Assembly (NCBI GenBank): GCA_013396635.1
Contig: WBMW01002295.1
Location: 1 to 64,000, forward strand
Direction of reading: 5' to 3'
Source: Penelope pileata
Lineage: Eukaryota; Chordata; Aves; Galliformes; Cracidae
Length of the DNA: 64,000 nt
A program made the translations under genes and the position numbers. The notes beneath the pieces were generated by a model. The model did not search any database. It worked only from the letters and a program-made list of their open reading frames with translations, and had not been told where the DNA came from. How positions within the stretch are numbered: the first letter of the stretch is position 1; the number at the start of each line of letters is the position of its first letter. This document shows positions 51,428 through 62,762 of the stretch, one piece after another.

Positions 51428-52923
51428 ACAAAAGTTCATATTTGTCTCTGTATCAGTAAGATCTCTGCTATCAGTAGATAACTTCCATACAGAACAAATT
51501 ATCATTTGTTTTCAGTGCTATGGGGAGAAAGGAAAATTACAAGGAAAGAAAAAATTAATGTTCTTCTCTCTGGAGGAATCACAGTCATATTCATTCAGAT
51601 CTATCATCTTGAACTAACTCCTGGTAGTTTTCTGATTTTTATTTTTTTTATTTATTTATTTGCATGGAGACAAGAATAATCAACAATCAAAAATGTTATA
51701 GATGACAAACAATTGTATCTCCTAAAATCACATCACCATATGCACTGCCACTACGCTGCTGCTCTGCATACATGCTCTGTGTGAATTCCCAAGGAAGAAT
51801 TACGTTTCTCCTATAAACTACATGCCTCTTGAGTGCTTAATAAACATCATATGCACATAAATCATGCATCTCTATTCGTTTAGATTTAAACCCAATGTTT
51901 TAGGAACCATCCTTTCAAATAGCTACAGGTACATATCATGAGTAAACTGTACTTTTAAAGTAGTAACAACAAAATAACAAAAGCCTACATATTTTATTTA
52001 AATGTATTTATCATTAAGAAAAAATTAACATTCAACACTCTATAGAACTCTCAACCCAGAAATACCAATTATTCAATCCCCCAAAAACCATGCAGGGAAA
52101 ACCTTTCCACCCACTTCTTCTCATTTAAATAAGAAATCTGCATGTAAAATGGCTCGTGCATGGGAAAAAGTCTCCCAAGTAGATTATTTGAAACATTATG
52201 AGTTAAAACTGAGACCTTCTGCTCCAGCTGAAAAACAGGAGTAGCCTAGTCTGAGCATGTTCTGAGGGTGCTACACCGTCTCAGGAAATTGGTCTTCGTA
52301 TGTTTTATCACTATAGGCTGTAAACAGTATCAAAGTGAATACACCCATTTTAAAGACATCACTAAGGAGCCTCTCTTAAAATCTGTAGCAAATCTTCAAA
52401 TCTTGAATAAAATGTCTGCGATATTCTTTTCGGGTGCGTGTTAAAAGACATGTTAGCTGAAGCAGCTTCTTGACTATCTTACAGCAGGTCTGATTGTTCA
52501 TGAGAGGAGTGTATTTGAACAGTCTGTAAGTAGAAGCTTTGCAATAGAGAAAGACACATCTCCGGAAACCTTCAGGAATAAAATAATGCTTTCTACTCTA
52601 AAGATGTTTATTGTTATTACTACAAGAAATATTGTTTCTAATTGCCTCACAGGAGCATGTGGCTGCATGATCAGGGTGACTACCATAACTCATATCTCTT
52701 TCTCACACTGCCCTGCCCTGCTTCAGGAATATTCCCACTCTGAAGCAACCTCAGCCACCTAAGCCTATATTCCCACCATCATGAATAGGACACTCATTCA
52801 CTAGCTTCCAAAACATTAGAGTACTTGTTTTCTAGAGTTCTTTTTGCATTTAAACATACGTAATCATTTATGTTTATACTTCAAAGTTGTCACTGCAGCT
52901 TCTGAAGACACAGTCAGTCTTAC
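51428..52923. other. Non-coding DNA, nothing recognised
   Basis: AT-rich, with a T-rich and ATTT tract at about 51643-51661. No gene or repeat family is recognised. Confidence 0.5.
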
Positions 52924-53116
52924 TTTAAATGAAACTAGTCCTGTCTTAAAAGTCCAATGAGAAGTCCATGATGCACAATGAGACCCATGATTCTGCAAAT
53001 ATTCTGTCATTGCTAAAAAAATTGTTGGCAGAAAGTTGTCCTGGATGTGTCTGCGGAAGCTACAGCCACATCTCACTGTCTGGATACGTCTCAACAACTC
53101 TGAGAAACCCATTCTC
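52924..53116 (-). CDS. Weak candidate coding exon
   Basis: On the minus strand a 193-nt segment lies between AG (gttgagttagtag) and a good 5' splice site (TTTAAA then GTAAGAC). It contains an ATG four bases in and stays open for 63 codons to the splice site, with a peptide beginning MGFSELLRRIQTVRCGCSF. The pyrimidine tract before the acceptor is weak. I do not recognise the peptide. It lies about 1.7 kb past the stop codon of the better exon candidates at 54.8 kb, so it would belong to another transcript or isoform. Confidence 0.17.
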
Positions 53117-54118
53117 CTACTAACTCAACAATTTATGGAATCAAATAGCTATTCTATTTTATTGTCATTTTTGGTAAATTTGTAACTCTTCTGTGTTAGT
53201 TATTTAGGTCTTCCTTATCTCTCTCTGATTTTTGTTTGTATGTTTTGTTATTGTTTTGTTTTGGTTTTTTAATCCTTTGTTTTGTCTCCAAAAAAGCCTT
53301 ATCTCCCCAGCCTACTGAGTATTTTCCATCCTTGACTGAACTGGATGATTTAACTCCCACTCACAAATTTTACTGCTCTCTTTCTATCAAAAGGTGTGTT
53401 TCCTTCTGGGTTGTGGGAAACGACCAGATTGTCTGCTTATTATCTGAAAAAAATAATTGAAATCACATATTTGGAAAGCACTGCAACAAGAGCAGTGTGA
53501 TGGGCGTAGCAGAAAGCTCCCTTGTCTATTCCCAATGTTTTTCTATTTATTTGCAACTGTTGCTACAGCCACTGTTTTGTTCCCTTTTATTTAAAGAGAA
53601 AATGGTTGCAAATAAAACACACAAAAAACATTTCTGGCATTTGATATTGGTCATTCCCCTTCTGAGAGTAAACAAGGCAGTAGTAAAACCATCTAGCCTG
53701 TTGTCCCAAGAAAAACCAATCTGTTACTCTCCTTTGTTAATAGCTTGCCACCAGCTGCATCGCACAAGCCAAATAGCAAGCAAGTCGTCAACTACCCACT
53801 CTGTTAATGCACATATTTGCACTTGAAAATGGTAATTTATCTGCTGGCCATATGTAGAAATTCTTCGTTTTTCCTGTGCACATCTGACTTTGCACATGTA
53901 AATAGGGGCAAGAGCAATTTTGAGAACACAAAATTAGAAATTACTCTGAAGACTAACCGTTAGCAATTCAAACTATTTCTTCCAGATATGCAACGTCATG
54001 TTGCTTAGAATCACTGGCACAGCCTCTGGCAGGGAAGAAAGCACACATCTCCGTCTTCTTAAGGCCAATCTTCACAACAGACATATGCAGGTATTTGATA
54101 ATCCTTTCAGTGACTAAG

Positions 54119-54229
54119 TGTCTTAGTTTCTAACAGAAGTTATGCTTCTCGTAGTGTCTAGTATGAATTTATCTTGTACCTCAGAGATACTGATAACATC
54201 CTGGCAGTGTTGAACGGAGCCAAGGACAT
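54119..54229 (+). mobile_element. Fragment of ERV LTR 5' part, plus orientation
   Basis: The segment starts tgtcttagtttctaacagaa and runs through tagtgtctagta to ctggcagtgttgaacggagcc and caaggac. It follows the first 110 bases or so of the LTR at 61439-61966, read in the opposite direction, with moderate divergence. It stops next to an undetermined base (N at 54230). The rest of the LTR is missing. Confidence 0.66.
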
Positions 54230-54477
54230 NCCATTCTTTTTCCTATGAAAGACCTTTATAAAATCCTAATTCTTCCATGATAAAGTCATCATAATGTGCT
54301 GCGTTTTCTTGGAAGAATGCAGTGAATTTCAGAACTCTCTGTTCTCCCATGTTTTGAGCTTACAATAAGCTTACAATAAGAGACCATTATGGAATAGTAA
54401 GAAATATGCTAGGGCAAAACTTGATTCTCTAGAAAATTCATTGTCCGAACTTTGTAAAGAAAAATTGAACTGTGGAT

Positions 54478-54521
54478 TGGAAAAGGAAAAAAAAGAAAAA
54501 AAAAGAAAAAAAAAAAACCAC
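54478..54521. repeat. A-rich simple sequence
   Basis: AAAAG-type units with A runs up to twelve. They sit between the LTR fragment and the candidate terminal exon. Confidence 0.85.
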
Positions 54522-54780
54522 TAATATGTGTATTTCTCATTCAGGCCTTGAAAATCTTAGGAATAAAAGATCATAAACGAGACATAAAAACATTAAAACA
54601 TCTAGACATTATTGATATGACTCAAGTGCCTAGTGCCACCTTAGAAACACAAAGGAATGCCAGCAGTCATCCAGCTGCCTATACAATTCTATGCAAGTAC
54701 CCAAAGGTACCTAGTGCCAGATACCTATGATCAGACAGATGAATTCCCTGCTTAGGAATGGAAATTCCAAAGATTTGAAA

Positions 54781-55050
54781 TTACAGGGTGCTCTGACTGA
54801 TTTTAAATTCTTCTGCAAAAGAGGACAGGTTAAGTTTGTGGTGGCTGTAGGACAAATGACTTAGAAAAGGCAACCTCAGGACCTCCAGTGTCACACCAAA
54901 CTCCTTCAAGCAACTTTTCAGGCACTGCATACAGATATCATCAACAGGTTCCTCATTTCGATTTTCATATTGCAACAGTAGAGCTTGAAGGAACTGTGAC
55001 AAGGATGAGCTGGAAAAACTTGTACCAAGGTTAAGTATGGTACTAGAAAC
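54781..55050 (-). CDS. Candidate terminal coding exon of an unrecognised gene
   Basis: On the minus strand the exon begins after ctcatttgtag and stays open for 89 codons to a TAA. The peptide opens VSSTILNLGTSFSSSS, continues with leucine-rich, helix-like sequence containing LSQFLQALLLQYENRNEE and DDICMQCLKSCLKEFG, and ends in EEFKISQSTL. Base use is GC-richer and more protein-like than neighbouring chance frames: mixed third positions, regular spacing of leucines, and charged runs such as ENRNEEPVDD. The exon starts in phase 0, which matches the phase-0 end of the 67-nt exon at 55155-55221. The CLK/LEVL pattern could be an armadillo- or HEAT-like helical repeat, but I do not recognise a family. 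Homology or RNA evidence would be needed to confirm it. Confidence 0.42.
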   Translation of the reverse strand, partial: VSSTILNLGTSFSSSSLSQFLQALLLQYENRNEEPVDDICMQCLKSCLKEFGVTLEVLRLPFLSHLSYSHHKLNLSSFAEEFKISQSTL

Positions 55051-55154
55051 CTACAAATGAGAAAAGTGATGTAATGAGGAAAGACAGTTTGGGAATTTTG
55101 CTTTTAAAAGGTGGAATAAATCCTTTTTATTGGAAGACAACAAAACATTGGTAC

Positions 55155-55221
55155 CTGGCGCCTTTTACTCAAGTTGGTGTTTTCACTGAAGTTAGTAAAT
55201 GTTTCAGAGAAAAGTGATTCA
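55155..55221 (-). CDS. Candidate 67-nt internal exon upstream of the terminal exon
   Basis: On the minus strand the exon follows a pyrimidine-rich acceptor (ttaattctactctggtctgtag) and ends CGCCAG before GTACCA. Its frame reads ESLFSETFTNFSENTNLSKR plus one Q. It ends in phase 0 and so joins in frame to the exon at 54781-55050 across a 104-base intron. It begins with one base that completes a codon, so the preceding exon must end with two spare bases. An intron of 104 bases is short but normal for birds. Confidence 0.38.
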
Positions 55222-55245
55222 CTACAGACCAGAGTAGAATTAAAA

Positions 55246-55262
55246 CAAATAAATAAATAAAT
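55246..55262. repeat. (AAAT)4 microsatellite
   Basis: Four AAAT units. On the minus strand they form part of the T-rich tract before the candidate 67-nt exon. Confidence 0.9.
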
Positions 55263-55534
55263 ATGCCCTAATTTAATTATGAAAATAAGCTTTTCTTCCA
55301 GTGGCATTACCAGTACTTAAACTGAGGCAGAGATTATTGCAGTAAGCACATGTCTACATTTTTTAACACCAAAAATATTCAGAAGGAATATTTTCACTAC
55401 ACTGATTTTGCTCTCTTCAGAAGGAATTCAGTGTAGTATTGGGGAAGGATATTCTCCTTCTTCCAATAAAAAGAACTCACCACTATTTATAGCAACTCAG
55501 TTTTACATTTCAGTTTGATCACGAACACCTTTAC

Positions 55535-55593
55535 CAGCCACTGCTGAAGGCTAAGAAATGACTCGAAATTTTTTGATGCTGATCCTTCATGAG
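55535..55593 (-). CDS. Possible further upstream exon (59 nt)
   Basis: On the minus strand it lies between tttttcaatacatgacag and a strong 5' splice site (GGCTG then GTAAAG). Read from its first base it is open, starts LMKDQHQKISSHFLAF, and leaves two spare bases. That is exactly the phase needed by the exon at 55155-55221, giving the junction codon TGT. A second frame is also open but would hit TGA at the junction. It is an alternative to, or additional to, the 51-nt candidate at 55858-55908. Confidence 0.28.
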
Positions 55594-55857
55594 CTGTCAT
55601 GTATTGAAAAATACATGTGTGAGCACAAATGGACATGTGGTTGTGGGTGTGAATATCATTCCTTGCAATGCCTCTCTCCTCTTCCAAAAGTATCTGACAA
55701 AGGACAGGCACTCTTAATAATAACTCTCGTTGCCAACATAATTTAACACCTCTTCTATTTCAGGGCATGTGCAACATGTTACTATTACACTGCTTGATGC
55801 ATTTCAGAGTGGTTGCACTTTGGAAAAGAAGCAAAAGAAACAAAATCATTTTACTAC

Positions 55858-55908
55858 CTTTCATTTGGCAGCCAGAGGATATTTTGAGACATTTTGTAAC
55901 CAGATAGT
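55858..55908 (-). CDS. Possible further upstream exon (51 nt), alternative to the 59-nt exon
   Basis: On the minus strand it has the best acceptor of the group (tctattttctttttccattc then attgaaacttctcag) and a fair donor (GAAAG then GTAGTAAAA). In one frame it reads LSGYKMSQNILWLPNE and ends with two spare bases, so it joins in frame directly to the exon at 55155-55221. Joined to the 59-nt candidate in that candidate's open frame it would contain TGA, so the two cannot both be ordinary coding exons in the same transcript. Confidence 0.25.
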
Positions 55909-58900
55909 CTGAGAAGTTTCAATGAATGGAAAAAGAAAATAGATTTTCGATGAAATATGAGGTTTAAAATATCATTCAGTGTACTTCAGCGCATCAACTG
56001 AGCTCATACGTACTGGTGACTGAAGAAAGCTCTTAAAGAGATGGGCTTGAACTTCTTCATAAAGTCAATTTTTTTTTCCTGTCCATATATTTCTGAAGAT
56101 AGTAACAGGATTTTCACTGTGGTTTCAATTCTTTTTAGTTGGGTAATTTGTATAACACTCTTTCAAAGCACCCACCAGCTAAATAGCTATAACTTCTGGG
56201 TTTTAATGCATCTCGGAACACAATTGCACTCATCACATGCACAGGAAAGCAAGAGAAAAATATTTTCATTTGACAGATTAGGCACTGCCTCCTCAAAACA
56301 ATCTAATATTTATAGACATTCTGACAGGCTAATGCATAGATAGACATATTTACAAAGAAAGACAAGTGCTAGTTTCTAGATGAAAGAAGAGAGCAATATG
56401 ATAAAATACTAAAAGAAAGACAAATATGTCATGTAAGTTCTGATTACACCATCTGACTATAAGGAGAAAACCAAGTAACTTGCTAGCCACAACTCAAGCA
56501 AACAATTCAGCAATCAAAATGCAGTTAAAGTTTCATCAAAGCTTGAACAATTTGGATTTTTGGACTCCTGGTATTAGTCATATTTTGTTGTTGCCAATGG
56601 AAACATATCATTAAAATGATCGAGAATAGTTTGTATGTCTTCAAAAATCCTGCATCCCTGAGTGAGATGCTTTAATTTTAAACAGCAGCAAAGAAGGATA
56701 TCCAGTATCTGATGTGTGATGTTCTTATTATGTAGGAAAAATCCAACCTTATTGTTATTCAGTCTTCAGCAGACTCATTATTCCACCCTCCTCTCATGCA
56801 CATTTATACTGTCATCATCAACAGCAAAATTGGTATAATGGAGACTGTAAGGAGAGACCATTTAATTAAAAAAAAATATGTCATCTAATCAGAAGTAAAT
56901 AAATAATGGAATGTTCACAATCTGTCAGGCTAATTAAGGCATCAGTATGCTTATATGAGAGGTAAGCTAGAACAACTTTTTTATTGATAGGTCTTTTATG
57001 ATCTCTAACAAAATACAACGAAGTGAAAAGAACTTCATAAAGTATATGTTTATAAGATGCCTTGGAGACCCTGGCTGTGAACAAACAGACTTGCTAGGAA
57101 GGCCACAGAGATAGTAGCTTAGGTATTTGGTCTGCAGGGATCCTGAAGGGTTTTGATTAACACCATAAATAGGAGTTTCTGTCAGTGAAGTTATTAAAGC
57201 GCTTAAAAGACTTTCAAGTAAACCTTGTTTATCAAATACAGAAATCACAACTTTATAAGGATGGCTAGCCAATATTAGGACAGAAATAAAAATATAACAT
57301 GAAAGGGTCTTTGAGGACTGTTTTGAAACCCTTACTTGCTCTAAGTTGCAATCATTCTTTCAAACAGGTCACAGTGGGACAAACTTAATATGAAAACAGT
57401 TGTAGAAGTGTGCTCAATAGCACAATAAATACAAGAGGTGCCTCCCTCTTATTTAGGGCAACTGGCTTCAGTTTCCTGCAAAGTGAAGAGAATGAACCAG
57501 GAGGGTAATTTCCCAGATGAGGCAGAGCTATTTATTGCTGCTTCTGGATTTCTGCTTGGGGGCTGAATAACATACCAAAGACTGTGCTTAGTTTTCAGCC
57601 TGTAAGAAGTCACAAAGGAGAAAACAGAACTATTCAGTCAGAGGCACAGGACTTCTTAAACACTTCGCTGCCTGTGGATGCTGTGGAGGTCTAGGTGATG
57701 AGAGTTCACAGTGGTGACTGGGTTTGCTAACATGATTTGGTTTTACTCCTGGAGTAGAAAGGAGATGTATATGGCGCAGACGTGACTCAGAGTGAAGCAG
57801 CACTTTAACACAGTCCTGAAAGGGGCCTTCTGCTTGCCAGAATAGAAAGCAATTTTATCTTAATGGCAAGATAGAGGGTTGCTCTCATAACACACACAAG
57901 CCCAAGAAAATAATATAGCAACTATTTATTATCAATTAGCAAGACAGATATTGCAGAAGCAATGCTTTCCCCATGAGTATCTTGAGCCAGAAGAACAAAG
58001 GATGTTCCTGGGAGAAACATAAGAGCTCCAAAACACCCTTTCCCAAGCCTATGGAGCAAGTGTTGTGCTTAGGGACTGACCTGTGCTTTTTACATTTTCC
58101 TCAGGACTACTCTCAAGACATTCTCCATCCAGCCTATGTTTGTGCTTGGGATTTCCCTGACCCAGCTGCAGGACCTTGGACATTGTTCTGGACATAATTC
58201 AGTTCTGCTGTTACAGTTAATCATTACAAAAACACCACAGACATGTAAAAGCAGCCTATAACATCAGGTTAAGTGATGGCTTCAGCAGGGAGGATTCCTT
58301 CCAGATGCAAAAACTAAAAAATTCCTCCAAAGTTAGCTTTCCGGCTTTTATTTGATTACTTCCTCACATTTTGAAAATTCAAATCTAAACTCTCATTTTC
58401 CAAATCATTTCATTTTTTACAGCTTGATACATATCTTAGTTTTACTACATCCTTCCACAGTTTAGAAAATTGGTCAGAAGCCCAAGTCAGAAATAGAAGA
58501 TGGATACAATGAATCTTGCTGTTCTGTGGACAAAGGAGTTGGCCTTACCCTAGAGGAAGGCAGAAAAAAATAAAAGTATTTACTTCACCTAAGCTACATA
58601 AGTAAAAAATATCATAAGTGTAGGGTCTATGGTAAGATGCACAGCTGGTAGGGGGAGGATGGGGGCAAATCTGCCCTCCTCCTACACAAAAACTCCAAAA
58701 CTTCATTAGTTTCCAGACTATTGAGTTACAGAACTGCTTGCATCAGCCTAAAGCGTTGTGTTTGTAAAGCTATATTTCCAGTTTCGTCAGCCCCTCTCAG
58801 TCCTTAGTTCACGTCAAGGTGGATGAATAGATCCAGAGATTAGCTGTGAATGTTTTCCTTCCCTGTATATTTGAGGATTTTCATATTTTTTACCTTTTCT

Positions 58901-61438
58901 CTTGAAACTCAGGAAAAATCAGTGTAATAACTAATACATTGGAAATTTAAATCTCTTGACTTGTAATTTGACATGTAGTAATATCTTGACAGAAGCTCCA
59001 CGCGATAGTAGATGAGTTAATCCTCAGGATAAACTCATTTCCTTTGCCTACTTGTACAGTCATCTGGACCACAGTCCTTGTGATCACAGGAGTGTTCTGG
59101 GGAAAAAAACTAGCTTCCATGCACGTGGATTTGCACACAAAGGTATCCATTTCATTGAAATCCCTAAATTCAAGACAAATTGGACAACAGTAAGTGGGAC
59201 CAAGTGAATTTGCTCATCTAGTACAAAACAAAAACATGTTCATTACACTCCTTAGCTGATCATCTCACATTCCCTCTCAAAAACAATGGGTTTGAGACTA
59301 CAGGATTAAGGTTAAATGTCATGTTCTGATTATAAAAATATGGACAGTGACTAACTCAATAATTAGATTTTCTACACCTTTAATTAATCATCTAGCATAT
59401 AAGGTTAAGCTTGTGAACATAGTGTTTCCAGTCAGTACTTGGGTACGGATTTCTAGTAGGAACCTCAACAGCAAAAGTTAAGCCTGCAAGGCTGTATGTC
59501 ATCATCTTCCTCTCCAGTATTGTTACTGACCTTGAATAATTCATCTCTTTTGACAAGACAAAATGTATATAAGCAATGAGCTCCAAGAAAGAATTTGCAT
59601 CCTTATTTCTATAAAAATCTCATGCAAATGTACATACTTTTTTAAAAAATATTACAAGGGTTCAAATTAACATATTTGCAAAATATGTTGGGGGAAGGGA
59701 GGGGAGGGGAGGTGATAATATCTATCTCAACTTTTATCTTCAAAACTTACATGTTTCTGAAAGTAGTCTCTTCTGTTTCTACATACATCTCATCTAGCTT
59801 AAAGAAAGACAACTCATTCAGATAACCAATTCAAAGTCTTGCCATTATCACACATATAAAGTGCTTCAAAGTTAATTGAACTATCGTTCTGGATCAAACA
59901 CTCCTATTGCTTACATACACGTGGTACTCAGTTCTGTCCTCAAAAGGAGTTGGCAGTTGCTGAGGATGTTTCACACGACTTTATTAAATACTGAAGAGAA
60001 CAAGTTTGGAAAATGTTTTTCCTGCATGAAAAAACAATCTCAAGCAAAGATGAGACAGACATCCCACCCTTCTTTGGTTCCCTTATGCTAATATTATTAC
60101 TTTTATACAGATTTATTGCTGGTTAAAAATTATGATCACTGCCTTCCAGTGAACACAGCAGCTTTGGCTGCTGGCAGATCTGTTCCTAGATCTAGACATA
60201 TTTGGAGAACTGACCTGGTTATTGTAAACTTTACCCTGACCTTGCACGTTTTACATGAATTCTTTCGCTTAGGATTTCTGTTACTCTCTGCAGATGAAAC
60301 AAGATGCAGTGGAAACTCATGAGGCTATGTATGTTCCCCTTCAGTTACAAGCCAGCAAGAAAGAACAAAAAGATTCCATTATGAGCAGCATACTATACAG
60401 TTTCATATGCATTACTCCATATGGATAAAAATAATACATACATATTTGCAGAGAGATGCTGGTGATGGTTTTTACTGATACAGCCAATTGACACCCAACC
60501 TGACTGTCTTCCTTGATTTCATCAGAATCCAAAAGGAACAAGTCAGATAAACAAGCTCTTTGGATATTTTATTTAAAATCATTGTTTAACAAAGAATTAA
60601 GAATTGTTGGCTGGATGGATACAATGTTTGGAATGTCTCAGTTCACTTTCCAGATTGTAACCTTATTGTCAACCCCTACAGAAGTCAAAGTAATATGACA
60701 GCTGGAAATGGTGGTGAAAAAAGTAATAATTCACAGGCAATCTGTCAGAAATTAGACATTTCAATAGATATTCAGCTCATAATAGCAGAAAATGGGTGAC
60801 AAAAAGAAAAAGGAGATGAGTTTCATGACAAAGCTATGAACAGGGAATATAGTAGAGAATAAGAGGAAATTACGTTGGTTTCTACTACAGGAGTACAAGA
60901 GAAAAACTTAATATTTATTTATGGAGTATATTGTTAAATGTATTAAAGGCTAGCTGTACAGATAATTAGTGAGAATCCAAACCAGAATGCCACCAGATCA
61001 GCTAAGCTGTCTGCATACAGACCCTATTAGTTTATGTAGAGCTGCTTGTAGAAAAGGAGTCAACGCTATCCAAACATGGCTTAGCATTAATTTTACCAAA
61101 ATTGAAAATATAAAACCTCTGCATCTTGCTAGCTATCTGCTACTCATAAAAAAATACTCTCACAGTTCTAACCATGAAAATAATAGAGTGACTTTTGTGT
61201 GTATGAAAGCACTAGTGGAGATGGTGGAAACAAGATGCTCACTGCTAACACCAAATGGTACATTCCATACATTGGAAAGAGGATAGCAGACAAACATTAG
61301 ATGACAGTAACTTCCAATTCTTAAATATTTTTCATTCCTCAAAATGATATATCACTGTCTGCTTATATTCCACAGAGGCCTCATACTAACATACACTGCT
61401 TGTTCTCCAACTGCTTTCAAATCCCATGGAAGTCATGC
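55909..61438. other. Non-coding or intronic DNA, no confirmed exon
   Basis: If the minus-strand exons at 54.8-55.9 kb are real, this would be their upstream intronic sequence. Minus-strand open frames at 56967-57272 (101 codons, after a fair acceptor tattggctag) and 58947-59150 (67 codons, after a good acceptor gctagtttttttccccag) were examined. Neither has a convincing 5' splice site. A G-rich motif at 59690-59712 is listed separately. No repeat family is recognised. Confidence 0.45.
59690..59712 (+). other. Potential G-quadruplex motif
   Basis: Four G runs of three or more are separated by one or two bases (GGGGG AA GGG A GGGG A GGGG A GG). This meets the usual quadruplex pattern with very short loops. 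It sits alone in AT-rich non-coding DNA. Confidence 0.8.
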
Positions 61439-61966
61439 TGTTGGGTTTGAGCCAGCAGGCCTGAAAACACCACACAGCCTTTTGCTCCCCCTCCACCCAG
61501 CTGGAATGGGGGAGAAAGTTGAGAAAAAAAGGTAGAACTTGTGGGTTGAGATAAAATTATTTACTAACAGAAAAGGAAAATAGAATAAAATAATTGTAAT
61601 GATAATTATATACAAAACAAGTGATGCACAAAGCAATCATTCACCACTCGCAATGGCTGCCCAGCCAATCCCCAGGCAAACATCCCCTCCGCAGCTAACT
61701 TCCCTTCCATATTAGATGGTGTCATAAGGCATGGAATATCCCTTTGGCCAATTCAGGTCAGCTGCCCTGTTCCTGTCCCCTCCTAGCTCCCTGTGCCCCC
61801 CCCAGCCCCTTCACAGGCAGAAAGACACAAGGAGCTGAGAGAACTGAAAAAGTTCTTGGCTCTGTTCAACGCTGCCAGGTGTTATCAGACTTGCTTTTCT
61901 TCTAGAACCAAAACATAGCTTTGTACCAGACACTAAGAGAGAAAGTTTCAGTTAGAAACTAAGACA
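61439..61966 (-). mobile_element. Solo LTR of an avian endogenous retrovirus, minus orientation
   Basis: On the minus strand the element starts TGTCTTAGTTTCTAACTGAA and ends with gctggctcaaacccaaca, about 528 bp. The middle carries the reverse of gaatatccctttggccaatt and tgtcccctcctagctccctg, shared in style with the LTR at 15910-16474. The flanks are catgc (61434-61438) and cgtgc (61967-61971). This is a 5-bp target duplication with one difference of the kind produced by CpG decay. No internal retroviral sequence remains. The ERV class is not certain, but a 5- to 6-bp duplication fits class II or class III elements. Confidence 0.82.
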
Positions 61967-62625
61967 CGTGCTAACAGCATTGATACCTCAGTGAACTTAC
62001 TCAAGAGTACTGCATTTTCAAACTGTATTTTCATTTTTTTTCTTTTTATTCTCCTTTCTTTTTTCCCCCTCAGAAGGCAGATACAAGAGCCTGCATCTTT
62101 ATATTCTGAATAAAGAACTCTTTTTCCACGCAAACCATTTCTCAGGCTGAAGCTCTTACTCACTTCAGTAGCTGTGCTAAGTATAAAACAGATAAAAGCG
62201 AGAGAGTCAGCAGAGCAAGCAACTCAGAGCAGTACATCTGAGTTAGTTCAGAGGGATGACACTACAAGACTCTGACCACCTCACTCAGAAAAGCAGTGTT
62301 CCTGCCCTACAGCCATGACATCACAGTGAAATATTTCAGTAGGCACCACAGGCTATTTCAGAAGATGTGCAACCACATAAGAGCGGACTGATGAGAGCCA
62401 GATCGTGTGCTGAAAAACGCCTGCCTTGAGAGGGCCTCGTCGGGATTTGCCTTGCAAAAATACAAGAGTATGCTTCTCTCAGTAAAGGAATAATAATAAT
62501 GAAAAAAAGAGACATTGGAAAATAAGGCGTGGAATAAGGTCGTTCTGTGTTTTCTCTTTCTCCAAGGCAAGACCAACTTTATCAGCCTGACTGGTAGGAT
62601 GCAGACAATTGTGCTAGTCATCTTT
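61967..62625. other. Non-coding DNA between the LTR and the CR1 pieces
   Basis: T-rich and A-rich simple tracts occur around 62030-62060. No gene is seen. An 87-codon minus frame at 62358-62621 has no recognisable similarity. Confidence 0.5.
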
Positions 62626-62760
62626 TATGAACTGATCCATAATTCATTGAAGGCATACTCAATCCCCTCATTCAGATCATCAACAAAGATATTAAACAGG
62701 TCTGGACCCAACACTGAGCCCTGAGGAACTCTACTCGTGATTGGTCACCAGTTGGATTTA
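62626..62760 (-). mobile_element. CR1 LINE fragment from the reverse-transcriptase domain, minus orientation
   Basis: The minus strand between 62729 and 62673 reads VPQGSVLGPDLFNIFVDDL, the conserved reverse-transcriptase block of CR1 LINEs. The reading continues to IEYAFNE, where CR1 normally has IECTLSKFADD, and is lost before the catalytic ADD motif. Both ends are truncated. CR1 normally keeps its 3' end, so an internal piece alone implies later deletion or rearrangement. Confidence 0.82.
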
Positions 62761-62762
62761 AC

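Noticed and set aside
56967..57272. 101-codon open frame on the minus strand, considered as an exon of the 54.8-kb gene candidate
   Set aside because: The acceptor is fair, but the available GT sites make poor donors and the frame cannot be tied to the downstream exon chain.
58947..59150. Minus-strand frame after a strong pyrimidine tract (gctagtttttttccccag)
   Set aside because: The acceptor is attractive, but no acceptable donor was found before the stop and there is no recognisable peptide.
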